Below, in pieces: positions 26,930 to 35,455 of a DNA stretch of 64,000 bases (position 1 is its first letter; each line of letters starts with the position of its first letter). Under the pieces are notes generated by a model. It saw only the letters and a program-made list of their open reading frames with translations, was not told the origin of the DNA and ran no database searches. Source of the DNA: Alphaproteobacteria bacterium (lineage in GTDB: Bacteria > Pseudomonadota > Alphaproteobacteria > Rhizobiales > Xanthobacteraceae). The stretch is from NCBI GenBank assembly GCA_026400395.1, contig JAPLPD010000149.1, positions 1-64,000 on the forward strand, written 5' to 3'. Both the position numbers and the translations under genes were made by a program.

Positions 26930-27805
26930 TTATCCGAATGCCGTCGCCGTGACCCACCAGCGCGGGTGCGCGGCTGAAATCCGGCGTGCCGCGGCGGTGG
27001 CCGCGCGGGAGGACGAAAACAGCCCGAAGCATGTCGCGCCCGAGCCCGACATGCGCGAAAGCCCGCATCCGGATTGCTCGCTCAGGGCCGCGAGGACCCT
27101 GGCGATCACCGGTTGAAGTTCAAACGCGGCGGGTTCGAGATCGTTGCGCCCGGCGGCGAGAAATTCGATCAGGCCATCGCGTGGCAGCGTCGCCCGCCCC
27201 GCGCGCTTGCGAGGCCCGCCGGGCTCCAGCGCCAGCTTGGCGAACACGTCCTTGGTGGGAACCGCCACGCCAGGATTGACCAGCACAGCAGCCAGCTTGG
27301 GCATTGCCAGCGGCGCGGACAGGATGTCGCCGATGCCGCGCATCCAACGCGCACGCGGATCGACACAGACCGGCACGTCGGCGCCGGTGCCGCGGGCAAC
27401 CTTGAGCAGCCGCTTGTCGTCGAGCGTGATACGGTTGGCGCGGGCCAGCAGGCGCAGCGCCGCCGCCGCATCGGACGATCCGCCGCCCAGCCCCGCCGCC
27501 ACCGGCAGCCGCTTGTCCAAGGAAAAACGCCCGAGCTTGAGACCGGGAATCTCGGTGGCGAGCGCACGCGCCGCCCTGAACACCAGGTTGCGTTCGATCG
27601 GTCCGGCCGCTTCCGCGGTAACGCCGCGCACCTTGAGCGAGAGCTCCGCGCCCGGCGCCAGCGTCAGCCGATCACCCACGCCGGCGAACACCACCAGACT
27701 GTCGAGCAGGTGATAACCGTCGGCGCGCCGGCCAAGCACGGCGAGCGTGAGATTGACCTTGGCCGGGGCGTGTTCGGTGAGAAGGACGGGGCGGGATTGG
27801 GCCAT
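26930..27805 (-). CDS. ispE: 4-diphosphocytidyl-2-C-methyl-D-erythritol kinase
   Basis: A 291-residue GHMP-family kinase of the MEP isoprenoid pathway; it phosphorylates CDP-methylerythritol with ATP. Seen are APAKVNLTLAVLGRRADGYH near residue 12, the glycine-rich ATP loop PVAAGLGGGSSDAAAALRLL, and the third motif LSRMSGSGATCFGLFSS. Length and motif order are normal. It lies between an MltB-type gene and a broken TPR gene on the same strand, and supplies precursors to the polyprenyl synthase encoded about 1.5 kb away. Confidence 0.95.
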   Translation of the reverse strand: MAQSRPVLLTEHAPAKVNLTLAVLGRRADGYHLLDSLVVFAGVGDRLTLAPGAELSLKVRGVTAEAAGPIERNLVFRAARALATEIPGLKLGRFSLDKRLPVAAGLGGGSSDAAAALRLLARANRITLDDKRLLKVARGTGADVPVCVDPRARWMRGIGDILSAPLAMPKLAAVLVNPGVAVPTKDVFAKLALEPGGPRKRAGRATLPRDGLIEFLAAGRNDLEPAAFELQPVIARVLAALSEQSGCGLSRMSGSGATCFGLFSSSRAATAAARRISAAHPRWWVTATAFG

Positions 27806-27819
27806 GCGCGTTATCTAGC

Positions 27820-27895
27820 CGTCATCGCCGGGCTTGTCGCCATCCCGCCACAAAAGGCGATGCCCGGCCCACAGTCGGCTGCGGTCGGGCATCGG
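27820..27895. repeat. Degenerate remnant of the intergenic repeat
   Basis: The left half, CGTCATCGCCGGGCTTGT followed by CGCCATCC, resembles the outer arm of the repeats at 16541 and 43453; the right half (GGCGATGCCCGGCC, then GGTCGGGCATCGGG) is scrambled. Likely an old copy in the gap between ispE and the TPR gene. Confidence 0.35.
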
Positions 27896-27921
27896 GAAAA
27901 TTTCGGATCTGTGAACCGCGG

Positions 27922-29645
27922 TCAGCCGCCGTCGGGCTTTTTCTTGGCGGCGTCGGCCGACGAAGAGGTTTCCTCGGCCAACCCGGTCGCCAGCTTCTGC
28001 TTGATCTTGATGAGGTCGTCGGGCTCGGGCTTCAGATCGCGGGCATGCGACCACTGGAACTGCGCCTCGAGCACCCGACCGGTCTTGGCATAGGCGTCGC
28101 CCAGGTGATCGTTGATGGTCGGATCGTCGGGCTTCAATTCCACCGCCCGCTCCAGGTTCTTTACGGCCTCGTCGTAGTTGCCGAGGCGGTAGTGCGCCCA
28201 GCCGAGCGAGTCGACGATATAGCCATCGTCCGGGCGCTGCTCGACGGCGCGGCGGATCATCCGCATGCCCTCGTCGAGACCGGATAGAGAGTGAGCGCCT
28301 GCTTCAGATCGCTTTCGGCCGCCTTCCAGTTCTTCGCGCGCTCATTGCAGATGCCGCGGAAGTAATAGATCAGCCAGTTCGGCCGCGCCGGAGTGGCGAT
28401 GGTGGCGACGCCTTTGTTGTAAACATCTACGCATTCGGAGAAGTCCTTGCGCCCGCGCAGAATGCTGCCGAGCGCCATGATAGCATCGATGTCGTCGGGT
28501 TTGTCCTTGAGCAGCTTCTGCAGCCGCTGCTTGGCATCGTCGGTCTTTTCGATGCTGTCGAGATTGACCGAAAGCTGGATTTCAGCGTTGCGCCGCAGCG
28601 GCGAATTCTGCGGCACCCGATCGTAGATCTTGATCGCGAGCTGCGGGTTCTTCATCTGCTCGTAGAGATCGGCGAGCGACAGCAACGCGAGCGGCTGGTT
28701 CGGCGCAAGATACAGCGCGAGTTGCAGATAGACGAGCCCCAGGTCCTCGCCGCCTCGGCGGCCCAGCACCGCTCCAAGCCCGTACAGCACTTCGGCCGCG
28801 CCGGCCTGCGGATCGCCGACCAGCAGCGGAAGCTGTTTGTCCTTTTCAAGCGCCGCCATCTCTTCGAGAATCAGCGGATGGCGCGGCAATTGGGCGTCGA
28901 AGCCCTTGAGCACCTTCAGCGCCTCGTCCTTGCGGCCGTTGCGCGACAGCCAGGAGCTGTACGATTCGACGATGCGTATCGCGCTCGGATCGAGCTTCTG
29001 CACGCGGTCGAAACGCTTGCCGGCTTCTTTCTTGTTGCCCGACACGTCGAGGATCAGACCGGCGTGCAAATCCTTGAACAGCGCATACCAGTCGGCACCC
29101 TGCAGCTTGTCGATCGCCTCGATGGCGGACTTGGCGTCGTTGGCGCCGTAGCTGGCCCACGCACCGAGCAAGGTCGCGGCCAGATCGGTGATCGGCCCGC
29201 GGTTGGACAGCGCGAGGTTGACCTTCGCGAGCGCGTATTTCTTCTGCTTCAGCGCGTGGACGCCGACCACCAATCGGGCGATGCGGTCGTTCTTGTCGAG
29301 CTTGATCAGTTGCTCGCCGAGGCGCACCGCCTCCTCGACATCGCCCTCGGCCAGGAACGACAGGAAGGCGCGCTCCAGCAACTCGGGGTTCTTGGGGTCG
29401 CCGCGCAGCGAAGCGCGGTAGTAGGCCGCGGCGGCGCCGGCATCCCGCTGTGTGCCGGCGTGGCGGGCCGCGAGATAGCTGCCCGAAGCGGTCAGCCGAG
29501 ACAACTCGTGGGCCGATGGCACGTAGCTGACGACTGGCGCGCTATCCGGCGCGGCCCCCTGGGCGGCCAGCGAGCCTGGCAAAAGCAGCGTTGCTGCACC
29601 CAGCACGGCGCCCGTAATGCGCCGGAACGAAAAAGGAACAGTCAC
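27922..29645 (-). pseudogene. TPR-repeat protein broken by an internal deletion and frameshift
   Basis: The frame from a GTG at 29645 encodes a signal peptide (FRRITGAVLGAATLLLPGSLAA) and about 10 TPR-like repeats until it reads DLKQALTLYP and then shifts into VSTRACG and a TGA near 28257. The rest of the protein continues in another frame at 27922-28266 (MRMIRRAVEQRPDDGYIVDS, SLGWAHYRLGNYDEAVKNLE). Relatives I recall run from LYP through about 20 residues (an LNYLGYSW-type repeat) to DEGM; these are missing at about 28279. So a non-triplet deletion of roughly one TPR half is inferred. It is either a pseudogene or an assembly collapse. Intact versions are periplasmic/outer-membrane TPR proteins of unknown role next to ETF-QO. 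Confidence 0.75.
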
Positions 29646-29804
29646 GTGTGGCGGCCTCCGTGGGCGGCGCTGCGCCAGCCCTTCGAGTCGAGCGTAGAAT
29701 GACCTTTTTGCGACTTTGCCGCAAGACAAGGACGGCCCAGCTGCCGTTTCGCCCACCAAGTGAACCGGTGTGGCCGTATCGTGACCGCCGGCCCGGAACC
29801 CCAG

Positions 29805-31454
29805 TCACATGTCCGAGTATTTGGGACCGCCGCCGCCTTCCGGCGGCACCCAGGTGATGTTGCGGTTGGGGTCCTTGATGTCGCAGGTTTTGCAGTGGAC
29901 ACAGTTCTGCGCGTTGATCACGTAGCGCGGCTGGCCGCCCTCCTCCACCCATTCGTAAACCCCCGCCGGGCAATAACGTGCCGAAGGACCGGCATAGACG
30001 ACGTGTTCGGATGCCTTCTGCAGCGCCATGTCGGCCACCTTCAAATGCGGCGGCTGATCCTCTTCGTGATTGGTGCTGGACAGGAACACCGACGACAGCC
30101 GGTCGAAGGTGAGTTTGCCGTCCGGCCGGGGATACGCGATCGGCTGGCAAGCGGCGGCAGGCTTGAGCGTATCGGCGTCGGACTTGCCGTGGCCGAGCGT
30201 GCCCAGAAGCGAGAAACCCAGCGTGTTGCACCACATGTCGAGGCCGCCGGCGGCGATACCGATGAACGTGCCGAGCTTCGACCAGAGCGGCTTGGCGTTG
30301 CGGACCTTCCACAGGTCCTGACCAATATCGCCCTCCGGCCACGCCGCGTCATAGCTCGCCAGTTCATCGTTGGCCCTGCCCTCCGACAGCGCCTCAGCGG
30401 CATGCTCGGCCGCCAGCATTCCGGACAGGATGGCGTTGTGGCTGCCCTTGATGCGGGGCACGTTGACGAAGCCGGCCGCGCATCCGATCAGCGCGCCGCC
30501 GGGGAACGACAGCTTCGGCACCGACTGATAGCCGCCCTCGGTAATGGCGCGCGCGCCGTAGGAAAGCCGCTTGCCGCCCTCGAACACGCTCCGAATCGCC
30601 GGATGAGTCTTGAAGCGCTGGAACTCCTCGAACGGCGAGATGTACGGGTTCGAATAGTTGAGATGAACCACGAAGCCGACCGACACCAGGTTGTCGTCGA
30701 AGTGATAGAGGTACGACCCGCCGCCGGTCGAGTTGTCGAGCGGCCAGCCGAACGAATGCTGCACCAGCCCCGGCTTGTGCTTGTCCGGCGCGACCTGCCA
30801 CAGTTCCTTCAAGCCGAGACCGAATTTCTGCGGCTCGCTGCCGTTCGCCAGTCCATAGGTTTCGATCAACTGCTTCGACAGACTGCCGCGCGCGCCCTCT
30901 GCAAACAGCGTGTACTTGCCGCGCAACTCCATGCCGCGGGTGAAGTCGCTGCGCGGCTTGCCGTCCTTGGCGATGCCCATGTCGCCGATGGCGACGCCCG
31001 CCACAGCGCCATCTTCGGTCAGCACTTCGGTGGCGGCGAAGCCCGGATAGATTTCGACGCCGAGCGCCTCCGCCTTGGTCGCCAGCCAGCGACAGACGTT
31101 GCCGAGGGAAACGATGTAGTTGCCGTGGTTCGACATCAGCGGCGGCAACAGGAAGTTCGGCAGCCGCAGCGCCGCCGACTGGCCGAGCCAGTAGAACCGG
31201 TCGTCGCGCACCGGCGTCTTGATCGGGGTGTCCTCGGTGCGCCACTCGGGCAGCAGCCGGTCGAGCCCGATCGGATCGATCACCGCACCCGACAGGATAT
31301 GGGCGCCCACTTCGGAGCCCTTTTCCACCACCACCACGCCAAGATCCGGCGCCAGTTGCTTCAGGCGGATCGCGGCGGCCAGCCCCGCCGGCCCGGCGCC
31401 AACGATGACGACGTCGAATTCCATCGCTTCGCGGGCAGGCATGTCGCTCGACAT
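29805..31454 (-). CDS. Electron transfer flavoprotein-ubiquinone oxidoreductase
   Basis: A 549-residue membrane-associated enzyme that takes electrons from electron transfer flavoprotein (beta-oxidation, amino-acid breakdown) to ubiquinone, using FAD and a [4Fe-4S] cluster. The FAD site is VVIVGAGPAGLAAAIRLKQL near residue 14; the cluster cysteines are in YCPAGVYEW and NCVHCKTCDIKDP at the C terminus. Other landmarks are GAHILSGAVIDP and GCAAGFVNVPRIKGSHNA. The ATG at 31454 is used; MEFDVVIVGAG at residue 11 is an alternative. Monocistronic, divergent from a uracil-DNA glycosylase gene. Confidence 0.95.
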   Translation of the reverse strand: MSSDMPAREAMEFDVVIVGAGPAGLAAAIRLKQLAPDLGVVVVEKGSEVGAHILSGAVIDPIGLDRLLPEWRTEDTPIKTPVRDDRFYWLGQSAALRLPNFLLPPLMSNHGNYIVSLGNVCRWLATKAEALGVEIYPGFAATEVLTEDGAVAGVAIGDMGIAKDGKPRSDFTRGMELRGKYTLFAEGARGSLSKQLIETYGLANGSEPQKFGLGLKELWQVAPDKHKPGLVQHSFGWPLDNSTGGGSYLYHFDDNLVSVGFVVHLNYSNPYISPFEEFQRFKTHPAIRSVFEGGKRLSYGARAITEGGYQSVPKLSFPGGALIGCAAGFVNVPRIKGSHNAILSGMLAAEHAAEALSEGRANDELASYDAAWPEGDIGQDLWKVRNAKPLWSKLGTFIGIAAGGLDMWCNTLGFSLLGTLGHGKSDADTLKPAAACQPIAYPRPDGKLTFDRLSSVFLSSTNHEEDQPPHLKVADMALQKASEHVVYAGPSARYCPAGVYEWVEEGGQPRYVINAQNCVHCKTCDIKDPNRNITWVPPEGGGGPKYSDM

Positions 31455-31649
31455 CGCACAATCTCTCGTTGCAGTTGGGCCGAGCCCAATAAGCCCTTGG
31501 GGCGGCGGACAGTGAACATGGTAGCCTTGCGACCGGCTTGGCGGTTGATCCTAGGGCGAAAACTCCCAATTTGGAAAACAACCAATCGGCCAACCCCATT
31601 GTCCGCCGAACGCAAGAAGTGGTCCAAGGTGTTCCGCTGAAGGTCCGAA

Positions 31650-32468
31650 ATGATCCCTGAACGCAGCAAGGCTGCCCGCGAGTTGCTCGCCTTTTACGCC
31701 GAGGCCGGCGTGGATGTGGCGATCGGCGAAGTGGCCCGCGACTTCCTCTCGGCGCCGGAGCCCACCCCGGTGCCGGAACGGCCGGCTGTGGCGCCGCGGA
31801 GCGCCGATGCGCCGACCGACGCCCGGACCGCCAACATTCCGCCACGGCCTGCCTTCGCCGTGCCTCCCACCCCCGACGCCGCGGTCATGGCCGCGCGCGA
31901 GGCCGCACGCACCGCGTCGAGCCTGGAAGAACTGCGCGCCATTCTCGAGCGCTTCGAAGGCTGCGGCCTGAAAAGCTCGGCAAGCCGGCTGGTGTTCGCC
32001 GACGGCACGCCGGGCTCGCGGCTGATGCTGGTCGGCGAGGCGCCGGGCGCCGAGGAGGACAAGCAGGGCCTGCCGTTCGTCGGGCGCTCCGGACAATTGC
32101 TCGACCGCATGCTCGCCGCGATCGGGCGCAAGCGCACCGACATCTACATCGCCAACATCGTGCCGTGGCGCCCGCCCGGCAACCGCACGCCGACTCCAGT
32201 GGAAACGCAGATCTGCCTGCCGTTTGTCCAGCGCCAGATCGAACTCAGCAATCCGGACGTGCTGGTGACGATAGGGCAGCCCTCCACCGGTGCGCTGCTC
32301 GGCGTACAAGGCATCATGAAAAACCGCGGCCGCTGGTTTCCGTTTCAGACCGGCACGCGCGAGATTCGCGCCATGCCGATGCTGCATCCGGCCTACCTGC
32401 TGCGCTCACCGATCGGCAAACGGCTCGCATGGCGCGACATGCTGGCGATCCAGAAAGAGCTCGGCTAG
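31650..32468 (+). CDS. Uracil-DNA glycosylase, type 4-like, with reduced cysteine set
   Basis: A 272-residue DNA repair protein. Residues 1-95 are a Pro/Ala-rich extension; the glycosylase fold follows with MLVGEAPGAEEDKQGLPFVG, RSGQLLDRML, PPGNRTPTP and the His motif MPMLHPAYLLRSP. Family 4 enzymes bind a [4Fe-4S] cluster through four Cys; here only Cys in FEGCGLKSSA and TQICLPF remain of the expected positions, and NIVPWRPPGNR has Trp where Cys is usual. Fe-S-free relatives are known, from memory, in Bradyrhizobium. Start ATG preceded by AAGG. Divergent from ETF-QO. Confidence 0.85.
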   Translation: MIPERSKAARELLAFYAEAGVDVAIGEVARDFLSAPEPTPVPERPAVAPRSADAPTDARTANIPPRPAFAVPPTPDAAVMAAREAARTASSLEELRAILERFEGCGLKSSASRLVFADGTPGSRLMLVGEAPGAEEDKQGLPFVGRSGQLLDRMLAAIGRKRTDIYIANIVPWRPPGNRTPTPVETQICLPFVQRQIELSNPDVLVTIGQPSTGALLGVQGIMKNRGRWFPFQTGTREIRAMPMLHPAYLLRSPIGKRLAWRDMLAIQKELG

Positions 32469-32475
32469 TTCGGCG

Positions 32476-32691
32476 TCAGGCGCGCTTGCGGCCGACGTCG
32501 CGCATGAAGAAGATCAAACCGCCGACCGCGAGCACGATCGGAAAACCCCAGTCGAGCGTGTAGCCCATCACGGCGAGGCCGAAGTCGGCAAGCCCTTGCG
32601 ACAACCGCGTTGCACACGTGACTCCGATGCCGCTGTTGATACGCGGGCATTGGCCATTAAGGCTAACGACGATGAGCGCGAGCCCCGCCAC
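32476..32691 (-). CDS. Small two-helix membrane protein
   Basis: A 71-residue frame from a GTG start with two hydrophobic segments (AGLALIVVSLNG and WGFPIVLAVGGLIFFMRD), ending in GRKRA. Upstream is in-frame stop TAA, so it cannot be much longer. It is convergent with the glycosylase gene (8 nt apart). No family recognised; coding status is supported only by the clean helix pattern. Confidence 0.5.
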   Translation of the reverse strand: MAGLALIVVSLNGQCPRINSGIGVTCATRLSQGLADFGLAVMGYTLDWGFPIVLAVGGLIFFMRDVGRKRA

Positions 32692-32788
32692 CAGCAGCAG
32701 CGCGAGCTGTCGGATAGCAAATTAACCTGAGCAACAGAAAGAAAACGGTTTTCATTGCGTTTCCCCGTCCCCTCGCGATGATGCTCGC

Positions 32789-33922
32789 ATGATCGAGACC
32801 CGGACGCCATCGTCATTGCGACTGATCACGCTGAGCGCGGCCATCACCGCGTTGAGCGCCACCGCCGCCATGGCGCAATCTCAGCAATACCAGACGCCGA
32901 CCTATCGCTCCGGTTCAAGCACGCCGTCGGCTTCGAGCAGCGGCACGACATCGCAAATCGTCCCGCTGACATCGCGGAGCTATCCCGCCACGCCGCCGTC
33001 CTATTCGGCGCCCGCGCCATCCGCATCGCCCCCAGCCGCGCCGCAATACGCTGCGCCGGCGCCGTCATCATCACAGCCACCTCCGCAAGCCTCGCAATCG
33101 ATGGCGGCGCAGCCCGCTCCCGCGCCTTCCGCTCCCGCGCGACGGCCACAGGGCGCCAGCGCCGCGGATTCCGCGCAAATCGCCGCGGCCTGCATGAACG
33201 AGCGCAAGTCCGCCACACCGGAAGTCGCGATCAAGAGCTGCGATGGCGTCATCGACGAGACGCTGAAGAATCTCGCCAACGCCTATTACTTCCGCGCCGC
33301 GGCGAAGCTTAGCAAGACCGACCTGGACGGCGCGCTGCAGGACTACAATCAGGCGCTCAAGCTCGATCCGGCGGACGCCGACTATCTCAACGGCCGCGCC
33401 GCCGTGTACGAGGCCAAGAACAACACGGCTCGCGCCATGGCCGACTACGACGTCGCCATCAAGAACAGTCCTCAATCGGTCTACGCCTACAACAACCGCG
33501 GCGCGGCCTTTCAGCGCAAGGGCGAGTTTGCCCGTGCCGCCGCCGACTACGGCGAGGTGACACGCCTGCAGCCGAACAATCTCGACGCCTGGAGCGCGCG
33601 CTGCTGGGTGCGCGCCATCGGCAACCAGCCGCAGGAGGCGCTGGGAGATTGCAACAACGCTCTCAAGATCAAGGCCGACGCCGCCGACGTGCTCGACACC
33701 CGCGGCTTCGTCTATCTCAAGCTCGGCCAGACCGACAGCGCCATCAAGGACTATGACGCCGCGCTGAAGCTGGACGCCCGGCTTGCCGGCTCGCTGTATG
33801 GCCGCGGCATCGCCAAGACACGCAAGGGCGACCGCGCCGGCGGCGCCACCGACATGGCGGCCGCGAAGGAAATCAAAAAGGACATCACCGAGGAATTCGC
33901 GCGCTATGGCTTGCGTACGTAG
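32789..33922 (+). CDS. Periplasmic tetratricopeptide-repeat protein
   Basis: A 377-residue protein: signal peptide (LITLSAAITALSATAAMA, cleavage before QSQQ), a low-complexity Ser/Pro/Ala/Gln linker (residues 30-130), then at least five TPR units (for example ALQDYNQALKLDPADADYLN and AMADYDVAIKNSPQSVYAYN, AIKDYDAALKLDARLAGSLY). TPR domains bind partner proteins; with this layout it may act at the envelope. A helix after residue 130 has CMNERKSATPEVAIKSCDGV, where the two Cys could pair. Convergent with the EamA gene. Confidence 0.8.
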   Translation: MIETRTPSSLRLITLSAAITALSATAAMAQSQQYQTPTYRSGSSTPSASSSGTTSQIVPLTSRSYPATPPSYSAPAPSASPPAAPQYAAPAPSSSQPPPQASQSMAAQPAPAPSAPARRPQGASAADSAQIAAACMNERKSATPEVAIKSCDGVIDETLKNLANAYYFRAAAKLSKTDLDGALQDYNQALKLDPADADYLNGRAAVYEAKNNTARAMADYDVAIKNSPQSVYAYNNRGAAFQRKGEFARAAADYGEVTRLQPNNLDAWSARCWVRAIGNQPQEALGDCNNALKIKADAADVLDTRGFVYLKLGQTDSAIKDYDAALKLDARLAGSLYGRGIAKTRKGDRAGGATDMAAAKEIKKDITEEFARYGLRT

Positions 33923-33932
33923 CGCCTGAACG

Positions 33933-34364
33933 TCATCGATAAGCGACCAGCACCGCGCCGGTTGCGATCAGCGCGACACCGACCCAGTTCGGTACGCTGA
34001 GCCGCTCGCCCAGAAATGCCACACCGAATATCGCCACCAGGACGACCGACAGCTTGTCGATCGGCGCGACTTGCGCCGCCTGCCCGAGCTTCAGGGCGCG
34101 GAAATAGCATATCCACGACCCGCCGGTCGCCAGACCCGACAACACCAAAAACAGATAGGTCCGTCCGCTGACCGAGCCCGGTGCCTGGAACTGGTCGGTT
34201 GCGAGCAGAATGAAACCGAGCGTGACCAGAATGACGATGGTGCGAATGAAGGTCGCAAAATCGGAATTGACGTTTTCAATGCCGACCTTGGCAAAGATCG
34301 CGGTCAATGAGGCAAACACCGCCGACAGGATCGCCCAGAATTGCCAGGATGAAAAAACGGTCAT
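33933..34364 (-). CDS. EamA/DMT-family transporter, single half (5 helices)
   Basis: A 143-residue inner-membrane protein with five hydrophobic segments and one EamA-type unit: AILSAVFASLTAIFAKVGIE, TIVILVTLGFILLATDQF, GLATGGSWICYFRALKLG, and PIDKLSVVLVAIFGVAFLGE. Full DMT exporters have two such units; single-unit members of this size exist and work as dimers. It lies 14 nt downstream of the ModA-like gene and is probably co-transcribed. Substrate unknown. Confidence 0.85.
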   Translation of the reverse strand: MTVFSSWQFWAILSAVFASLTAIFAKVGIENVNSDFATFIRTIVILVTLGFILLATDQFQAPGSVSGRTYLFLVLSGLATGGSWICYFRALKLGQAAQVAPIDKLSVVLVAIFGVAFLGERLSVPNWVGVALIATGAVLVAYR

Positions 34365-34378
34365 GATCGTGGCTCTGC

Positions 34379-35128
34379 CTATGCCGGATCGTTGCCCTTG
34401 GCCTGGATCACCGGCTTTGCCGCAGGGCTCTTCAACAGTTCGATCAGCGCCCGCGCCGCCGCCTGGTTCGAAGAGGCCGCCGATATGCCAGCGGTGAACA
34501 TCACCACCGAATTGATCGCCGCGGGCAACGGACCGACCAGTTCGGCGCCGGGCACCGACATGATATTAGGAATGACGATCAGGCCGAGTTCGACCTTGCC
34601 GTCCGCCACCAGTTCCGAAACCGTTTCGCCGTCCGTTTCAACCGCCTTCGCTTTGATCGCATCGGCGATGCCAAGCTCCACGAACAGCTTGCGCAGGTGA
34701 ATGGTGCTGGCACCCTCCTTGAGATAGGTGACAGACTTCGCATCGAGCATCGCCTGTTTGAACGCAGCAACGGAACCGATGTCGGGCTTGCGCGCGCCGC
34801 GTTTCACCGCGACGCCGATCCCGGACGACATGATGTCGGCGCGGCTGTCGGCGCGGAGCAGGCCCTTCTTGATCAGTTCGTCGATTTGAAAATTTACCAG
34901 CACCGCGAGATCGAACGGCTCGCCGGCTTCGATTCGCCGCTTCATCACCGCGGCAACATCGGCAACCACCACCGGTGTAGCGCCGGTCGATTTCTCGAAT
35001 TGCGGCCCCAACTCGCCGACGATCACCTTGGTCACCCGCGAGCCGAAGATTTTCAGCTCTGCCGCGCCGGCCGGCGCCGCGGCCGCGAGCATCGCCAGCA
35101 ACGCGACCATGCCTCGCAAATGTTTCAC
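34379..35128 (-). CDS. ModA-like extracytoplasmic binding protein
   Basis: A 249-residue protein with signal peptide (GMVALLAMLAAAAPAGA) and a type II periplasmic binding fold of the molybdate-binding-like family: LKIFGSRVTKVIVGELGPQF, VVVADVAAVMKRRIEAGEPF, DLAVLVNFQIDELIKKG, GIGVAVKRGARKPDIG. The GTG at 35128 is chosen because GAGGGAGG lies about 5 nt upstream on the minus strand. No ABC permease or ATPase gene is adjacent, and an EamA gene follows, so molybdate transport is not supported; ligand unknown. Divergent from cydA. Confidence 0.8.
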   Translation of the reverse strand: MKHLRGMVALLAMLAAAAPAGAAELKIFGSRVTKVIVGELGPQFEKSTGATPVVVADVAAVMKRRIEAGEPFDLAVLVNFQIDELIKKGLLRADSRADIMSSGIGVAVKRGARKPDIGSVAAFKQAMLDAKSVTYLKEGASTIHLRKLFVELGIADAIKAKAVETDGETVSELVADGKVELGLIVIPNIMSVPGAELVGPLPAAINSVVMFTAGISAASSNQAAARALIELLKSPAAKPVIQAKGNDPA

Positions 35129-35239
35129 GCGACCTCCCTCGTGACCAACCCGGCGCGAATGCCGGGACCGCCGCACCAGCATAGCCGCCTGCCCCGTACG
35201 CAACACCCGCCTCTTGCATAATTCATCGGGAGGGCCGAA

Positions 35240-35455
35240 ATGACTATCGAGACTTCGGGCCACACGCCACAGTGCGTCGGCAGCCAAGGGTCGCAGTTAT
35301 GGAATTGGATCCCGTCCTTCTCGCGCGCCTCCAGTTCGCCTTCACCATTACGTTCCACATCATTTTCCCGACCTTCACGATCGGGCTGTCCGCCTACATC
35401 GCGACGCTCGGAGCGATCTGGCTGCGGACCGGGGCTGAACGCCACCAGCGCCTGA
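35240..35455 (+). CDS. Possible leader frame overlapping the start of cydA
   Basis: An ATG with a strong GGGAGGG 5 nt upstream opens a 71-codon frame (MTIETSGHTPQCVGSQG...) that overlaps the cydA start in a different reading frame. The peptide has no recognised domain and its later part is simply a shifted reading of cydA. The cydA ATG itself has only AAGGG 7-11 nt upstream. It may be a leader that couples or limits cydA translation, or a non-functional site. Confidence 0.3.
   Translation: MTIETSGHTPQCVGSQGSQLWNWIPSFSRASSSPSPLRSTSFSRPSRSGCPPTSRRSERSGCGPGLNATSA

Noticed and set aside
27820-27895. Thought to be a full third repeat copy
   Set aside because: Only the left half matches; kept as a low-confidence remnant.
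30640-30660. GGGTTCGAATAG, tRNA T-loop-like
   Set aside because: Lies inside the ETF-QO coding sequence; no acceptor or anticodon arms.
35129-35298. FNR/FixK box (TTGAT-N4-ATCAA) for cydAB
   Set aside because: No match in the cydA upstream region.
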